Assembly: GCF_003148845.1 (NCBI RefSeq)
Contig: NZ_QGHA01000016.1
Span: 22,794-86,793 of the forward strand
Source of the DNA: Mucilaginibacter oryzae
GTDB lineage: Bacteria > Bacteroidota > Bacteroidia > Sphingobacteriales > Sphingobacteriaceae
Length of the DNA: 64,000 nucleotides
Reading direction: 5' to 3'
The notes beneath the pieces were generated by a model that saw only the letters and a program-made list of their open reading frames with translations, was not told the origin of the DNA and did no database searches. Within the stretch, counting starts at the first letter, position 1; each line of letters starts with the position of its first letter. Positions 17,372 through 27,127 of the stretch are shown here, piece after piece. The position numbers were made by a program, and so were the translations under genes.

Positions 17372-17944
17372 ATGAAAATAGGCTTACTATTTGGTTCGTT
17401 CAATCCTATACACATAGGGCATTTAATTATTGCCAACTATATGGCTAACCATACTACGCTTGATAAGGTATGGCTGGTGGTATCGCCCCAAAACCCGCTG
17501 AAAAAATACGGCGACCTGATCAATACTTACGACAGGCTGGAGATGGCCCGCCTGGCTACTGATAATGCCACAAACATCAGCGTGAGCGATGTTGAACTTA
17601 AACTGCCGCAACCATCATACACTATTGATACGCTCACACACTTAAAGGAAAAATATCCTGAGCATGAGTTTGCCCTCATTATGGGGTCAGACAACCTGGG
17701 CACCTTGCATAAATGGAAAAATTACAAGCTTATCCTGCGCGATTACCGCATTTATGTATATCCCCGCCCGGGCTATGAGAACGCAGAACTTGCCGATCAT
17801 CCCTCAGTTACCATCACCATGACACCACAAATGGAGCTTTCGGCAACCTTTATCCGTAAATCCATCGCCGAAAAAAAGAATGTACAGTACTTTGTACCCG
17901 ATTCGGTGTTGAAGTTTATTGAGAGTAAGAGTTTGTACAGATAA
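17372..17944 (+). CDS. nadD: Nicotinate-nucleotide adenylyltransferase
   Basis: NadD joins nicotinate mononucleotide and ATP to give deamido-NAD in NAD synthesis. The 190-residue protein shows the nucleotidyltransferase motif GSFNPIHIGHLIIA at the N-terminus, the family SYTIDTL, FALIMGSDNL, and the C-terminal ISATFIRKS-like motif (here LSATFIRKSI). It lies downstream of yicC-gmk on the same strand, and all three may share transcription. Confidence 0.95.
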   Translation: MKIGLLFGSFNPIHIGHLIIANYMANHTTLDKVWLVVSPQNPLKKYGDLINTYDRLEMARLATDNATNISVSDVELKLPQPSYTIDTLTHLKEKYPEHEFALIMGSDNLGTLHKWKNYKLILRDYRIYVYPRPGYENAELADHPSVTITMTPQMELSATFIRKSIAEKKNVQYFVPDSVLKFIESKSLYR

Positions 17945-18071
17945 AAGCTATAAAATGTAATCATTCGCGGCCATTTTTGGTAAATGAGATGATAACGCTT
18001 ATTTTAAGGTGGTGAATGTTGATGATGTTACCTTCAAAAAGGTATTGGAGCAGTAGGCCGTTAAACCCCAG

Positions 18072-19799
18072 CTATCTTAATTCATAAACAACAGCCTCAT
18101 AAGGTAATAACTTTCCGTTTTTTGATGGCTGCCTGTAATTCCCCGTTAAAACCCTGCTTTTTGCAAAATCAACGCCGGTGTTCGTGTCAACGGGTTTGCC
18201 CCTAAAGTTTAGCATGATCAATAGTTTTTTGCCATCCAGCTCGCGTGTATAGGTGTAGGCATCCGGGTTTTGCGCGTCAAGCAGCGTATATTTCCCATAT
18301 ACCAGCACCAGGTTGTCCTTCCTGAGTTTCACCAACCGCCTGAAATAATTTAACGGGCTGTTCGCGTCTTTTTCCTGCAGCGCGGCGTTAATGATTTTAT
18401 AGTTAGGATTCACTTTTATCCATGGTGTGCCGGTTGTAAACCCGGCGTTATTATCGCTATTCCACTGAAAAGGTGTGCGGCCGTTATCCCTGCTTTCAAA
18501 AGCTATCCGTTGCAGGTATTTTGACAAATCGCCACCCGTGTTTTTTAGCCGCCGGTACTCATTAAGCGTTTGTACATCCCTGTAATCATCAATAGAGGTA
18601 AACCCGGCGTTGGTCATGCCCAGTTCATCGCCATTGTAATAATAAGGGGTGCCCCTCATGGTCATTAAAAATGTGGAAAGCATTTTTGAAGAGAGTTCCC
18701 TGAATTCCGGCTTATCATTACCAAATCGGCTCACCAGCCGGGCCTGGTCATGGTTGGCCAGGAAAACCGATAACCACCCCTTCGCTGCAAATGCGCTATC
18801 CCATTTGGTAAACACCTGTTTTAAGTGAATAACGCTATAACCTTCGGGCCTGGCAATATCCACACCTTCAAACGCGTAGGCCATGTTTAATTCATTCCGG
18901 TCGGCATCCACCAGGTTGTGGGCGTCCTCAAAGGTATTGCCGGCGCCTTCCGCAACACTCATGAGGTTGTATTTGCGCAGCACCTGCCTGTTCATTTCCT
19001 GCAGATAGCCGTGTAAATTGCCCTGCATGGCATAATATTGCGTAAAGTTTTTTTCAAATCCGCGCGGAAAGGCCGGGAAGGTGGTATCCTTGGCCGCAAA
19101 CTGGAAGGCGTCGAGCCTGAAGCCGTCTATTCCCTTATCGGCCCAAAATTTCATAATGTCATATACCTCGTTTCTGAGCTTTGGATTTTCCCAATTCAAA
19201 TCAGGCTGCTTGCGCGAAAAATAATGCAGGTAATACGCATTACTAAGCGAATCATAGCGCCATGCATCGTGGTTAACATCAAAAAGACTATAACGGTACG
19301 GTGGTATGCCTTGCTCAGCATTCCACCAATGATAATACTCCCGGTAAGGATTACCGCGCGAACTTTTGCTTTGTTTGAACCATTGGTGCTCATCACTGCT
19401 GTGGTTTACCACCAAATCCATCACCAGTTTTATACCTCTTGCATGCATGCCTTTTAACAGGGCGTCAAAATCGTCCATGGTGCCAAAATCCGTCATAATA
19501 TTGCGGTAGTCGCTTACATCGTAACCGTTGTCATCATTCGGCGAACCATAGATCGGGTTAAGCCAAACCACATCAACACCCAAACTTTTAATATAGTCAA
19601 GCCTGGATATAATCCCCTTCAAATCTCCTATCCCGTCTCCGTTATTGTCTTTAAAACTGCGGGGGTAAACCTGGTAAACTACGGCTTCTTTCCACCATTT
19701 ACGGTTTAATGTATCCGCTTTATTTTGGGCACGGCATAATAAATGAGGCAGCTGCAAGGCAACAGTTGCTATCAAAAGGAAAAGTAGTTTCTTCATCAT
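18072..19799 (-). CDS. Secreted alpha-glucosidase, GH13 family (oligo-1,6-glucosidase type)
   Basis: Counting from a TTG at 19808 (578 residues), the GH13 catalytic residues are Asp233 (GFRLDAF), Glu287 (SVAEGAG) and Asp354 (LANHDQARLV). VYQVYPRSF and DLVVNHSSDEHQWF are typical of the alpha-glucosidase/oligo-1,6-glucosidase branch. The ATG at 19799 gives 575 residues with a signal peptide, so the enzyme is periplasmic or exported. It probably releases glucose from malto- or isomalto-oligosaccharides. No SusCD pair adjoins. Confidence 0.9.
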   Translation of the reverse strand: MMKKLLFLLIATVALQLPHLLCRAQNKADTLNRKWWKEAVVYQVYPRSFKDNNGDGIGDLKGIISRLDYIKSLGVDVVWLNPIYGSPNDDNGYDVSDYRNIMTDFGTMDDFDALLKGMHARGIKLVMDLVVNHSSDEHQWFKQSKSSRGNPYREYYHWWNAEQGIPPYRYSLFDVNHDAWRYDSLSNAYYLHYFSRKQPDLNWENPKLRNEVYDIMKFWADKGIDGFRLDAFQFAAKDTTFPAFPRGFEKNFTQYYAMQGNLHGYLQEMNRQVLRKYNLMSVAEGAGNTFEDAHNLVDADRNELNMAYAFEGVDIARPEGYSVIHLKQVFTKWDSAFAAKGWLSVFLANHDQARLVSRFGNDKPEFRELSSKMLSTFLMTMRGTPYYYNGDELGMTNAGFTSIDDYRDVQTLNEYRRLKNTGGDLSKYLQRIAFESRDNGRTPFQWNSDNNAGFTTGTPWIKVNPNYKIINAALQEKDANSPLNYFRRLVKLRKDNLVLVYGKYTLLDAQNPDAYTYTRELDGKKLLIMLNFRGKPVDTNTGVDFAKSRVLTGNYRQPSKNGKLLPYEAVVYELR

Positions 19800-19808
19800 A
19801 ACGATCAA

Positions 19809-20207
19809 CTAAAATGAAACAGCAGGAATTATTGGTTTATACTGGCAAAGTATAGCAGTAATGTAACAACAATTTGTTAAACAAGCAAATACCAGCAAGT
19901 TACTCCAGGGCAATTTTTTTCAAAAACATAGCAGGCATTGCTTAGGTGAAAAGGCCTTTATCCCAGCCCTGCAAAGGAGAGGCTGTGTCCTGTTATCAAA
20001 AGAGGGCTTTGTTACAATGAAAACGATGCTTCCTCTTTTATGTTATGGCCAGTCGAGGCTTAAAAAGTCAATAAATGAGGATTGTTGCTGATTGTAGGGT
20101 GTGAAAAGATATGACTTTATGGCCATTTATTTGTGTATATAACAAATATATGAAATCAGATGATTGAATAATTTTTCAGTTGTCTTTAATAGCTTTTTAT
20201 CAAAGTA
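19809..20207. other. Gap upstream of the GH13 gene, no gene seen
   Basis: This AT-rich stretch must hold the GH13 promoter, but no unambiguous minus-strand -7 box was found. AAAAGAGG near 19998 and CCTCTTTT near 20031 could pair loosely, resembling the arms of the adjacent pfkA terminator. Nothing else is supportable. Confidence 0.4.
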
Positions 20208-20266
20208 AAAGAGGCTGTACCATGATTTTGGGGTTCACTCCACCACCATGATATAGCCTCTTTTTA
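20208..20266 (-). terminator. Intrinsic terminator of pfkA
   Basis: AAAGAGGCT near 20208 and AGCCTCTTT near 20254 form the outer stem, with CCATGA/ACCATGA words inside. On the minus strand the stem is followed by TTTTACTTTG. It lies about 20 bases after the pfkA stop. Confidence 0.65.
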
Positions 20267-20284
20267 TTATCGCTTCAGCTGATA

Positions 20285-21265
20285 TTACATCGATAACATC
20301 TCAACCAGCTTAATCATATTAGGATCAATACCCTGGTGGTGCTTAATGGCGTGCTCAAACGGCGTATAAGCAATTTCACCGTTAATTAAGCCGATCATTT
20401 CGTTGCGGTGACCGTCGCGCAGGGCCTCAACGGCTGCCGCGCCTACACGGCTGGCCAACACCCTATCCATACAGCTTGGCGCACCGCCGCGTTGTATGTG
20501 ACCTAAAATAGAGATCCTTGTGTCATAATTAGGAAATTTTTCCTGCACCAAACGGCCAACCTCAAAAGCGCCGCCCACGGTATCATCGCCTTCGGCAACA
20601 ATTACAATACGCGATGTTTTATCTTTACGGCCAAACTCCAAACGGTTAAATAAACCTTCCAGTCCTGTTTTGCTTTCGGGGATCAGGATAGCCTCTGCGC
20701 CGGTAGCTATACCTGTACGTAAAGCGATCAGGCCCGAATCGCGGCCCATTACCTCGACAATAAATAAACGATCGTGCGACTCGGCGGTATCGCGTATCTT
20801 ATCTACCGCGTCAACCACTGTATTGATAGCCGTGTCATAACCAATAGTAAAGTCGGTCCCTACCAAATCGTTATCAATAGTGCCGGGTAAGCCTACAACC
20901 GGAATGTCATACTCGTTTCCAAAAACTTTGGCGCCGGTAAAAGTACCGTCGCCGCCAATGGCTACAAGGGCATCAACTTTATGTTTTAACAACTGTTCGT
21001 AAGCGTTTTTGCGGCCTTCGGGGGTGCGGAAATTATCGCAACGCGCGGTTTTTAAAATAGTGCCGCCGCGCTGAATAATGTTTGATACCGATTTGCGGTT
21101 CATGGTTACAAACTCGCCTTTGCCCATGCCATCATAGCCACGGCGGATACCCGTAACCTCAATTCCATAGTACATTGCGGTACGTACCACCGCCCTGATG
21201 GCGGCATTCATACCAGGAGCGTCACCACCGGATGTAAAAACGCCGATATTTTTGATCTGAGTCAT
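20285..21265 (-). CDS. pfkA: ATP-dependent 6-phosphofructokinase
   Basis: PfkA phosphorylates fructose 6-phosphate in glycolysis. The 326-residue sequence carries TSGGDAPGMNAAIRA, IGGDGTFTGA (Gly after GGD indicates ATP rather than pyrophosphate), PGTIDNDLVGTD with catalytic Asp131, MGRDSG and LGHIQRGGAPS. Length is that of a bacterial PfkA. It stands alone between a terminator and a 142-base upstream gap. Confidence 0.96.
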   Translation of the reverse strand: MTQIKNIGVFTSGGDAPGMNAAIRAVVRTAMYYGIEVTGIRRGYDGMGKGEFVTMNRKSVSNIIQRGGTILKTARCDNFRTPEGRKNAYEQLLKHKVDALVAIGGDGTFTGAKVFGNEYDIPVVGLPGTIDNDLVGTDFTIGYDTAINTVVDAVDKIRDTAESHDRLFIVEVMGRDSGLIALRTGIATGAEAILIPESKTGLEGLFNRLEFGRKDKTSRIVIVAEGDDTVGGAFEVGRLVQEKFPNYDTRISILGHIQRGGAPSCMDRVLASRVGAAAVEALRDGHRNEMIGLINGEIAYTPFEHAIKHHQGIDPNMIKLVEMLSM

Positions 21266-21407
21266 TTTTTGTTGTGGTTATGATATAGGTTTCCCTATTC
21301 ATAACTTAATTAGGGTTATAAATATTGTTCGCTGATTAACGCCGCCAACCAATAAAACGCGGCATTTAATATTTTGCGCGAATTTACACTAATTTTTTAC
21401 CCGATTG

Positions 21408-23174
21408 TTATTTTTTATACGCCGAAATGCCGCTATCTAAAAATTTAATGTACAATGGTATGTGATATTCGGCAGGCAGCGGAGCTATTTCATTACCCGC
21501 AGCATCCTTTAACAGGTTGCCATCGCTATCAAGCATAACATAAAGCGGCTGCGAATTGGCGTTGAAGCGTTTGGCTTCCAGGTCGCTCCATTTACCGCCC
21601 AGGGTTGTGATTTTTTTGCCGCTGTAATCAGATGTGAACTGTTCGGCCACCGGCAAATCGGCTTTATCGTCAACAACCAATTGCAGCAGTACAAAATCGT
21701 TTTTAATCCGACGGAAAACTTCTTTGTCCGACCATACATCAGCTTCCATTTTACGGCAGTTAACGCAGTTAAAACCTGTAAAATCTATCAATATGGGTTT
21801 GTGCAGCGCTTTTGATACCTGCAGGGCCTGGTCGTAATCGTACCATGCATCAAGTCCCCTTGTTTTAATGCTGGTGTAATTATCAGCATATTTTGGTTTG
21901 CCGATATTTACCGGTAAAGCTACGCTGGCCGCATTGGAGCCGACAACAGCAGAACCAGCATCGGGTACGGCAGAAAGGTTAAAGTCCTGTGTGCCTTCGG
22001 GCGGTAAAAACGCGCTGATGGATTTTAAAGGAGCGCCCCATAAGCCTGGGATCATATAAACAACAAACGCGAACACCACTATAGCCAGAAAAGTGCGGGG
22101 AATAGTAAGGTATTTAACATCGCTGTCATGCGAAAATTTGATCTTCCCTATCAGGTACAAGCCAACAAGCAAGCCTATGGCAATCCAAAGGGAAAGGAAC
22201 ACTTCCCGGTCCAGCCAATGCCAATGGTAGGCTAAATCTACGTTCGACAAAAACTTAAGCGCGAAGGCCAGTTCCAAAAAGCCCAAAACAACCTTTACAC
22301 TGTTAAGCCACCCGCCGGATTTTGGCAAAGTTTTTAATGCGGATGGGAATAACGCGAATACGGTAAACGGCAATGCCAGTGCCAGCGAGAAACCGAACAT
22401 ACCCATCGCCGGGCCCAATCTGTCGCCTTTTGAGGCGGCATCAACCAGTAAAGTGCCGATGATAGGGCCGGTACATGAAAAGGATACCACAACCAGAGTG
22501 GCCGCCATAAAAAATATTCCGGCGAGGCCCCCCTTATCGGAGTTCTCATCAAGTTTATTGGCTAATGAACTTGGCAGCGTAATTTCAAAAGCCCCCAAAA
22601 ACGAGGCTCCGAATACCACAAGCAATAAAAAGAAGAAAATATTAAATATTCCGTTGGTTGCCAGCTCATTCAGCGCGTCGGACCCGAAAATGATCGAGAT
22701 CAGCAAGCCCAATGTAACATATATTACAATGATGGATACCCCATAAATAAGCGATTGCATCACCGCCTTGCTTTTGTTGCCGCTTTTTTTGGTAAAAAAA
22801 CTAACGGTTAACGGCAGCAACGGGTAAATACAAGGGAGGATCACCGCTGTAAAGCCGCCTATAAGGCCCTCAATAAAAATTTGCCAAAGCGTTTTTGGCT
22901 TTTCGCCCTTACTTTTTGATGCAGAAGTTTTGGCTACCGCTTTTTTTGCCGCATCGGCTTTTTTAACCGAATCCAGGTGCTTTTTCCTGATTGCAATACT
23001 GTCGGCAGCGGTGGGGATATCTGTAAATGTAACATCGGCTGCCGATACGGTGGTATCGGCAGCTTTTTTCTGCACCGCGTAAACAGGGTTTACTGCGGCT
23101 ATGTTTAAAATAAAAAGGGTAATTAATGTAATGAACCCGGCGCGCAGGATAACACCTTTATCTGATAATTTCAT
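21408..23174 (-). CDS. dsbD: DsbD-type thiol:disulfide interchange protein (membrane and thioredoxin domains)
   Basis: DsbD passes electrons from cytoplasmic thioredoxin to periplasmic acceptors. This 588-residue protein has an N-terminal signal or helix, a Lys/Ala/Asp spacer (35-95), an eight-helix CcdA-like core (about 97-390), and a C-terminal thioredoxin domain with GFNCVNCRKME (CVNC near 469-472). The usual N-terminal acceptor domain is missing and is encoded by the gene 20 bases upstream. I infer that the two products work together, supplying electrons for periplasmic disulfide reduction or cytochrome maturation. Confidence 0.9.
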   Translation of the reverse strand: MKLSDKGVILRAGFITLITLFILNIAAVNPVYAVQKKAADTTVSAADVTFTDIPTAADSIAIRKKHLDSVKKADAAKKAVAKTSASKSKGEKPKTLWQIFIEGLIGGFTAVILPCIYPLLPLTVSFFTKKSGNKSKAVMQSLIYGVSIIVIYVTLGLLISIIFGSDALNELATNGIFNIFFFLLLVVFGASFLGAFEITLPSSLANKLDENSDKGGLAGIFFMAATLVVVSFSCTGPIIGTLLVDAASKGDRLGPAMGMFGFSLALALPFTVFALFPSALKTLPKSGGWLNSVKVVLGFLELAFALKFLSNVDLAYHWHWLDREVFLSLWIAIGLLVGLYLIGKIKFSHDSDVKYLTIPRTFLAIVVFAFVVYMIPGLWGAPLKSISAFLPPEGTQDFNLSAVPDAGSAVVGSNAASVALPVNIGKPKYADNYTSIKTRGLDAWYDYDQALQVSKALHKPILIDFTGFNCVNCRKMEADVWSDKEVFRRIKNDFVLLQLVVDDKADLPVAEQFTSDYSGKKITTLGGKWSDLEAKRFNANSQPLYVMLDSDGNLLKDAAGNEIAPLPAEYHIPLYIKFLDSGISAYKK

Positions 23175-23194
23175 GACTACTAAAGCGTTGCTGA

Positions 23195-23647
23195 TTATTT
23201 ACCTAAAGGGATAGTGAAATCAACATCTTCGGGGGGCAGGCATTTCATGTCGTTACAGGTCATGTAGGTTAATTTACCGGTAACGGCTGTAGCTTTTGGC
23301 GATTTTAAACTGATCTTTTGGCTAAACACCACCTCTTTTTCAAAATAGCTTACATTCATGTTGAATGATTTTTCGAATTTGGTAACCGGCGTTGGTTCGG
23401 TGGTTTTGCCAACAGGGGTATATAATTTTGACGGGCTAAACTCGAATGAAGTTTTAATTGGTCCGCCATCTTTTCCGGTTTGTGAGTAAATATGCCAGCC
23501 GCTCTGTATGGTTGCTTTTAAAAATACAATAGCTTCCTTGTCATTCACCTTCTTTGCCGCGTACGACCACCTTACCGGCGATTCAATTTGTGCGTAAGCG
23601 CCGGCGCTGATAATAAGCGCGGTTACCAATACCAATAGTTTCTTCAT
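23195..23647 (-). CDS. DsbD N-terminal-domain protein
   Basis: A 150-residue secreted protein (signal ending GAYA) whose mature part matches the DsbD alpha domain: IQSGWHIYSQTGKDGGPIKT and the C-terminal MTCNDMKCLPPEDVDF. Cys residues of the TCNDMKC motif are positioned like the redox pair of the family. It is encoded between birA and the DsbD core gene with 20-base gaps on each side, so the three genes form a minus-strand operon. Confidence 0.85.
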   Translation of the reverse strand: MKKLLVLVTALIISAGAYAQIESPVRWSYAAKKVNDKEAIVFLKATIQSGWHIYSQTGKDGGPIKTSFEFSPSKLYTPVGKTTEPTPVTKFEKSFNMNVSYFEKEVVFSQKISLKSPKATAVTGKLTYMTCNDMKCLPPEDVDFTIPLGK

Positions 23648-23667
23648 TTGTGTTTTGTAGTTATTAT

Positions 23668-24441
23668 TTATTTGTTTAAAAATTTCAATTCTTTGAGGTT
23701 AAACTCCATTTGCCGTCCGTTAGTATCTGCAATAACCAGCAAACCCTCCGGAAGCACGTTTTTTACCATCCCGGTAAATATACCACTGTCTGACTCAAAA
23801 CTGCGCTCTTCGTTTAACCAGTAAAGGTGCTGTTGGTATGCATTCCTCACCAATTCTGTTTGCCCGGCCCTAAGTTTTAAATAGTGCGCTTCTATGCACT
23901 TACAAATTTCAGATAATATCAGGGTTAAATCATAATCCTTTTGTAAGATTTGTTTTACCGAAGTGGCGTTTGCCGCCCCTTCCGGGAAATTTTCCTGGTT
24001 GATGTTGATGCCGATACCTACTACCGAGTCTTTAAGACTGTCGCCTTGAATAGTGTTTTCAATCAGCATGCCGCCAAGTTTTCGGTCGCCGTAGTAAATA
24101 TCATTGGGCCACTTTATCTTTAACTGATCGCCAAGCAGCGGGTATAAAGCATCGTACACACCAAGGCTCGCGGCCCTGTTCAGATCAAACTGTTGATGAG
24201 GGGGCAAAAAATGCGGCTTGAGCAGGAGGCTGAAAGTGAGGTTTTTGCCCGGTTCACTATGCCAGGTATTTTGCTGCTGGCCCCGGCCGGCATATTGCTC
24301 TTCTGCCATAATGACCGTACCTTCGGATACTGGCGTGGAATTTGACAATAAATTTTTAAGGAAACTATTTGTGGAGTCGACTTGTTTAATTGTTACTAAA
24401 TTTTGACCAACAAATAATCCTGAAAATATGTTATTTTGCAA
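23668..24441 (-). CDS. birA: Biotin--[acetyl-CoA-carboxylase] ligase
   Basis: BirA attaches biotin to the AccB carrier (encoded at 50264 in this window). The 257-residue protein has QVDSTNSF, the AGRGQQQNTWHS biotinyl-AMP loop, LKIKWPNDIYYG and VVGIGININQ. It lacks the N-terminal helix-turn-helix of the E. coli repressor form, so it should be a ligase only. The start is a TTG at 24441: no ATG occurs before about residue 45 and the N-terminus MQNNIFSGLFVGQN is typical for Bacteroidota. Divergent from rsfS. Confidence 0.93.
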   Translation of the reverse strand: MQNNIFSGLFVGQNLVTIKQVDSTNSFLKNLLSNSTPVSEGTVIMAEEQYAGRGQQQNTWHSEPGKNLTFSLLLKPHFLPPHQQFDLNRAASLGVYDALYPLLGDQLKIKWPNDIYYGDRKLGGMLIENTIQGDSLKDSVVGIGININQENFPEGAANATSVKQILQKDYDLTLILSEICKCIEAHYLKLRAGQTELVRNAYQQHLYWLNEERSFESDSGIFTGMVKNVLPEGLLVIADTNGRQMEFNLKELKFLNK

Positions 24442-24488
24442 TGTGTAATAATTTTATACTCAAAAACGTTCAAAACTAATTCTTTTTG

Positions 24489-24863
24489 ATGGTAAAAAAC
24501 AAAGTGTTAAGTGAATCTGCCTATATTTCGGAATTGGCCATACATGGTATCCAGGAAAAAAAAGGCAATGATATTATCAGGTTAGACCTCCGTAATATAT
24601 TCAGTTCGGTATCAGATTATTTTGTGATTTGTCACGCCGATTCGTCAACACAGGTAAAAGCAATTGCGAATAGTATTGAGGAAGAAATTTTCAAGGCCAC
24701 CCGGCAAGATCCCTGGCGCAAAGAGGGTATTGAGCACGGCGAGTGGATTTTGCTTGATTACGTGGATGTTGTAGTTCATGTATTCAGGACCGATAAACGT
24801 GAGTTTTATGGAGTGGAGGATTTGTGGGGCGATGCCGAAATTAAATATTATAAAAGTGCATAA
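24489..24863 (+). CDS. rsfS: Ribosomal silencing factor RsfS
   Basis: RsfS binds ribosomal protein L14 and blocks subunit joining in nutrient limitation. The 124-residue sequence shows the family core: KGNDIIRLDLRNIFSSVSDY, FVICHADSSTQVKAIANSI, GEWILLDYVDVVVHVF, and the end FYGVEDLWGDAE. A TTG at 24486 just before the ATG is less likely to be the start. The neighbouring order rsfS-ftsH is common in Bacteroidota. Confidence 0.95.
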   Translation: MVKNKVLSESAYISELAIHGIQEKKGNDIIRLDLRNIFSSVSDYFVICHADSSTQVKAIANSIEEEIFKATRQDPWRKEGIEHGEWILLDYVDVVVHVFRTDKREFYGVEDLWGDAEIKYYKSA

Positions 24864-24930
24864 ACATTCGTCACATAAAGGCTCAACGCATAGTCTTGCT
24901 GTTACCGCGTAAAATTTAAATTATAGATTG

Positions 24931-24938
24931 TAAGTTTG
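24931..24938 (+). promoter_or_regulatory. -7 box of ftsH
   Basis: TAAGTTTG matches TAnnTTTG exactly. It contains the TTG at 24936 that opens the longest ftsH frame, so translation must begin downstream, at the ATG at 24954. Confidence 0.55.
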
Positions 24939-24953
24939 AGCTCGTTTAAAGAA

Positions 24954-27071
24954 ATGAAAGATATTAAAGATTCTAAGTCAGAAAATCCCAGACCTATCCG
25001 TAAAATTGTGAATAAAAGGCCATCATCACCCAAGCCGCCCAAGTTTAACATCATGTGGCTTTACGGCATTGTTATTTTAGCTTTTTTACTGATTCCTACG
25101 CTGATGACCAACGGTAGCGGGAAGTTGGTTAATTTTAAGGAGTTTGAGGCCAACATGCTTCGCACCAATGATGTTGAAAAAATTGTAGCCTATAAAAACG
25201 GCGACCTGGTAGTGGCTGAGGTTTACATTAAAAAGTCGAGCCTCTCCAAACCATATTTTGTTAACAACGCGCAAAAAGACAAGAGTATTTTCAATACCAA
25301 TACCAGCAACAGCGGCCCACAGTTTTCGTTTACTGATGCCACTTACGAAAGCTTGAAAAAGTCAATTGCCGATGCGCAAAAAGATGTACCCGACGACCAG
25401 AAAGTTCCGGTTACCTTTGAGCAGGGCCACGAAAGCCTGTTATCAAACTGGTTGGTGCAGGGCATAATTATGGTGGTGTTGTTTGCAGGCGTTTGGATTT
25501 TTATCATGCGCCGGATGAGCGGTGGTTCAGGAGGCGGCCCGGGCGGGCAGATCTTCAATATAGGCAAATCAAAGGCTACCCTGTTTGATAAAGAGGCCCA
25601 GGTAACGGTTACTTTTAACGATGTTGCCGGTTTGGAAGAAGCCAAACAGGAAGTTATGGAAATTGTTGATTTCCTTAAAAACCCTAAAAAATACACTAAC
25701 CTGGGTGGTAAGATACCTAAGGGTGCGCTACTTGTAGGCTCGCCGGGCACAGGTAAAACCTTGCTGGCAAAAGCTGTTGCAGGCGAAGCCCAGGTGCCGT
25801 TCTTCTCGCTTTCAGGTTCTGATTTTGTGGAGATGTTTGTGGGCGTAGGTGCATCACGTGTGCGTGATTTGTTCCGCCAGGCAAAAGATAAAGCTCCTTG
25901 TATCATATTTATCGATGAGATTGACGCCATCGGTCGCGCCCGTGGTAAAAACAACATTGTTGGCGGTAACGATGAGCGCGAAAATACCCTGAACCAGTTA
26001 CTGGTTGAAATGGATGGTTTTGGTACCGATTCAGGTATTATAATCCTCGCTGCAACAAACCGTCCGGATGTACTGGATTCTGCATTATTGCGCCCGGGCC
26101 GTTTCGACAGGCAAGTGTCTATCGATAAGCCGGATTTGATCGGTCGCGAGCAAATCTTCAAGGTTCACTTAAAGCCTATCAAATTATCCGATGGTGTCGA
26201 CGCCAAGAAGCTATCAGCCCAAACACCTGGTTTTGCCGGCGCAGAAATAGCCAACGTTTGTAATGAGGCCGCGCTGATTGCCGCCCGTAAAAACAAGGAG
26301 TCGGTAGATATGACAGACTTCCAGGATGCTATCGACCGGGTGATCGGTGGTTTGGAAAAGAAAAACAAGATCATCTCTCCGGAAGAAAAACGTATTGTTG
26401 CTTACCACGAAGCCGGTCACGCAATCGCGGGCTGGTTCCTGGAACACGCTGATCCGTTGGTTAAGGTATCTATCGTTCCGCGTGGTGTTGCCGCTTTAGG
26501 TTATGCCCAATATCTGCCAAAAGAGCAGTTTTTATACACCACCGAGCAGTTGCTTGATGAAATGAGCGTATCAATGGGGGGCCGTGTTGCCGAGGATATC
26601 GTTTTCGGTAAAATCTCAACAGGCGCCCTGAGCGATCTGGAACGCATCACCAAACTTGCCTATGCCATGACTAAAATTTATGGTATGAACACCAGTGTTG
26701 GTAACGTTTCATTCTACGATCCGCAGGGCGAGTACCAGTTTAATAAACCATACTCTGATACCACTGCCGAAATGATTGACAACGAGGTGCGTAAGCTGGT
26801 TGACGTGGTTTATCAAAAAACCAAAGACCTGCTGATTGAAAAACGCGATGGGCTTGAAAAAATAGCGCAAAAACTTTTAGAGAAAGAAGTGCTATTTCAA
26901 ACCGACCTGGAGGAGATTTTGGGCAAGCGCCCGTTTGATGAGCGTACCACTTATGATAAGTTTGTAAACGGAGAGGCTGCATTGAATCCGGATGTGGATA
27001 ACAATGCCATTCCCGATACGCTTACCAATCCCGAACTTTCGAGGATTGACAGCGAGGATCCGAAACTTTAA
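24954..27071 (+). CDS. ftsH: ATP-dependent zinc metalloprotease FtsH
   Basis: FtsH degrades membrane and short-lived cytosolic proteins. From the ATG at 24954 (705 residues) it has two membrane helices (about 34-54 and 167-186) flanking a periplasmic domain. The AAA+ module follows: Walker A GSPGTGKT (about 262-269), Walker B IIFIDEIDAIGRA and the second region of homology. The M41 protease domain has HEAGH, with the first His at about 485. An acidic tail ends the protein. A TTG at 24936 would add six residues but overlaps the -7 box. A strong terminator follows. Confidence 0.97.
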   Translation: MKDIKDSKSENPRPIRKIVNKRPSSPKPPKFNIMWLYGIVILAFLLIPTLMTNGSGKLVNFKEFEANMLRTNDVEKIVAYKNGDLVVAEVYIKKSSLSKPYFVNNAQKDKSIFNTNTSNSGPQFSFTDATYESLKKSIADAQKDVPDDQKVPVTFEQGHESLLSNWLVQGIIMVVLFAGVWIFIMRRMSGGSGGGPGGQIFNIGKSKATLFDKEAQVTVTFNDVAGLEEAKQEVMEIVDFLKNPKKYTNLGGKIPKGALLVGSPGTGKTLLAKAVAGEAQVPFFSLSGSDFVEMFVGVGASRVRDLFRQAKDKAPCIIFIDEIDAIGRARGKNNIVGGNDERENTLNQLLVEMDGFGTDSGIIILAATNRPDVLDSALLRPGRFDRQVSIDKPDLIGREQIFKVHLKPIKLSDGVDAKKLSAQTPGFAGAEIANVCNEAALIAARKNKESVDMTDFQDAIDRVIGGLEKKNKIISPEEKRIVAYHEAGHAIAGWFLEHADPLVKVSIVPRGVAALGYAQYLPKEQFLYTTEQLLDEMSVSMGGRVAEDIVFGKISTGALSDLERITKLAYAMTKIYGMNTSVGNVSFYDPQGEYQFNKPYSDTTAEMIDNEVRKLVDVVYQKTKDLLIEKRDGLEKIAQKLLEKEVLFQTDLEEILGKRPFDERTTYDKFVNGEAALNPDVDNNAIPDTLTNPELSRIDSEDPKL

Positions 27072-27088
27072 TTTTTAATGATAATATC

Positions 27089-27117
27089 AAACCACCGGCA
27101 CTGCCGGTGGTTTTTCT
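27089..27117 (+). terminator. Intrinsic terminator of ftsH
   Basis: AAACCACCGGC at 27089-27099 pairs perfectly with GCCGGTGGTTT at 27103-27113 around a three-base loop, followed by T-rich sequence to 27120. A GTG at 27107 within the stem opens the longer frame of the next gene and is rejected as a start. Confidence 0.9.
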
Positions 27118-27127
27118 TTTTACCACT

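Noticed and set aside
17945..18071. Possible 21-codon coding remnant (DNAYFKVVNVDDVTFKKVLEQ-like) after nadD
   Set aside because: Protein-like but bounded by stops, without start or recognisable family, so it cannot be called a pseudogene.
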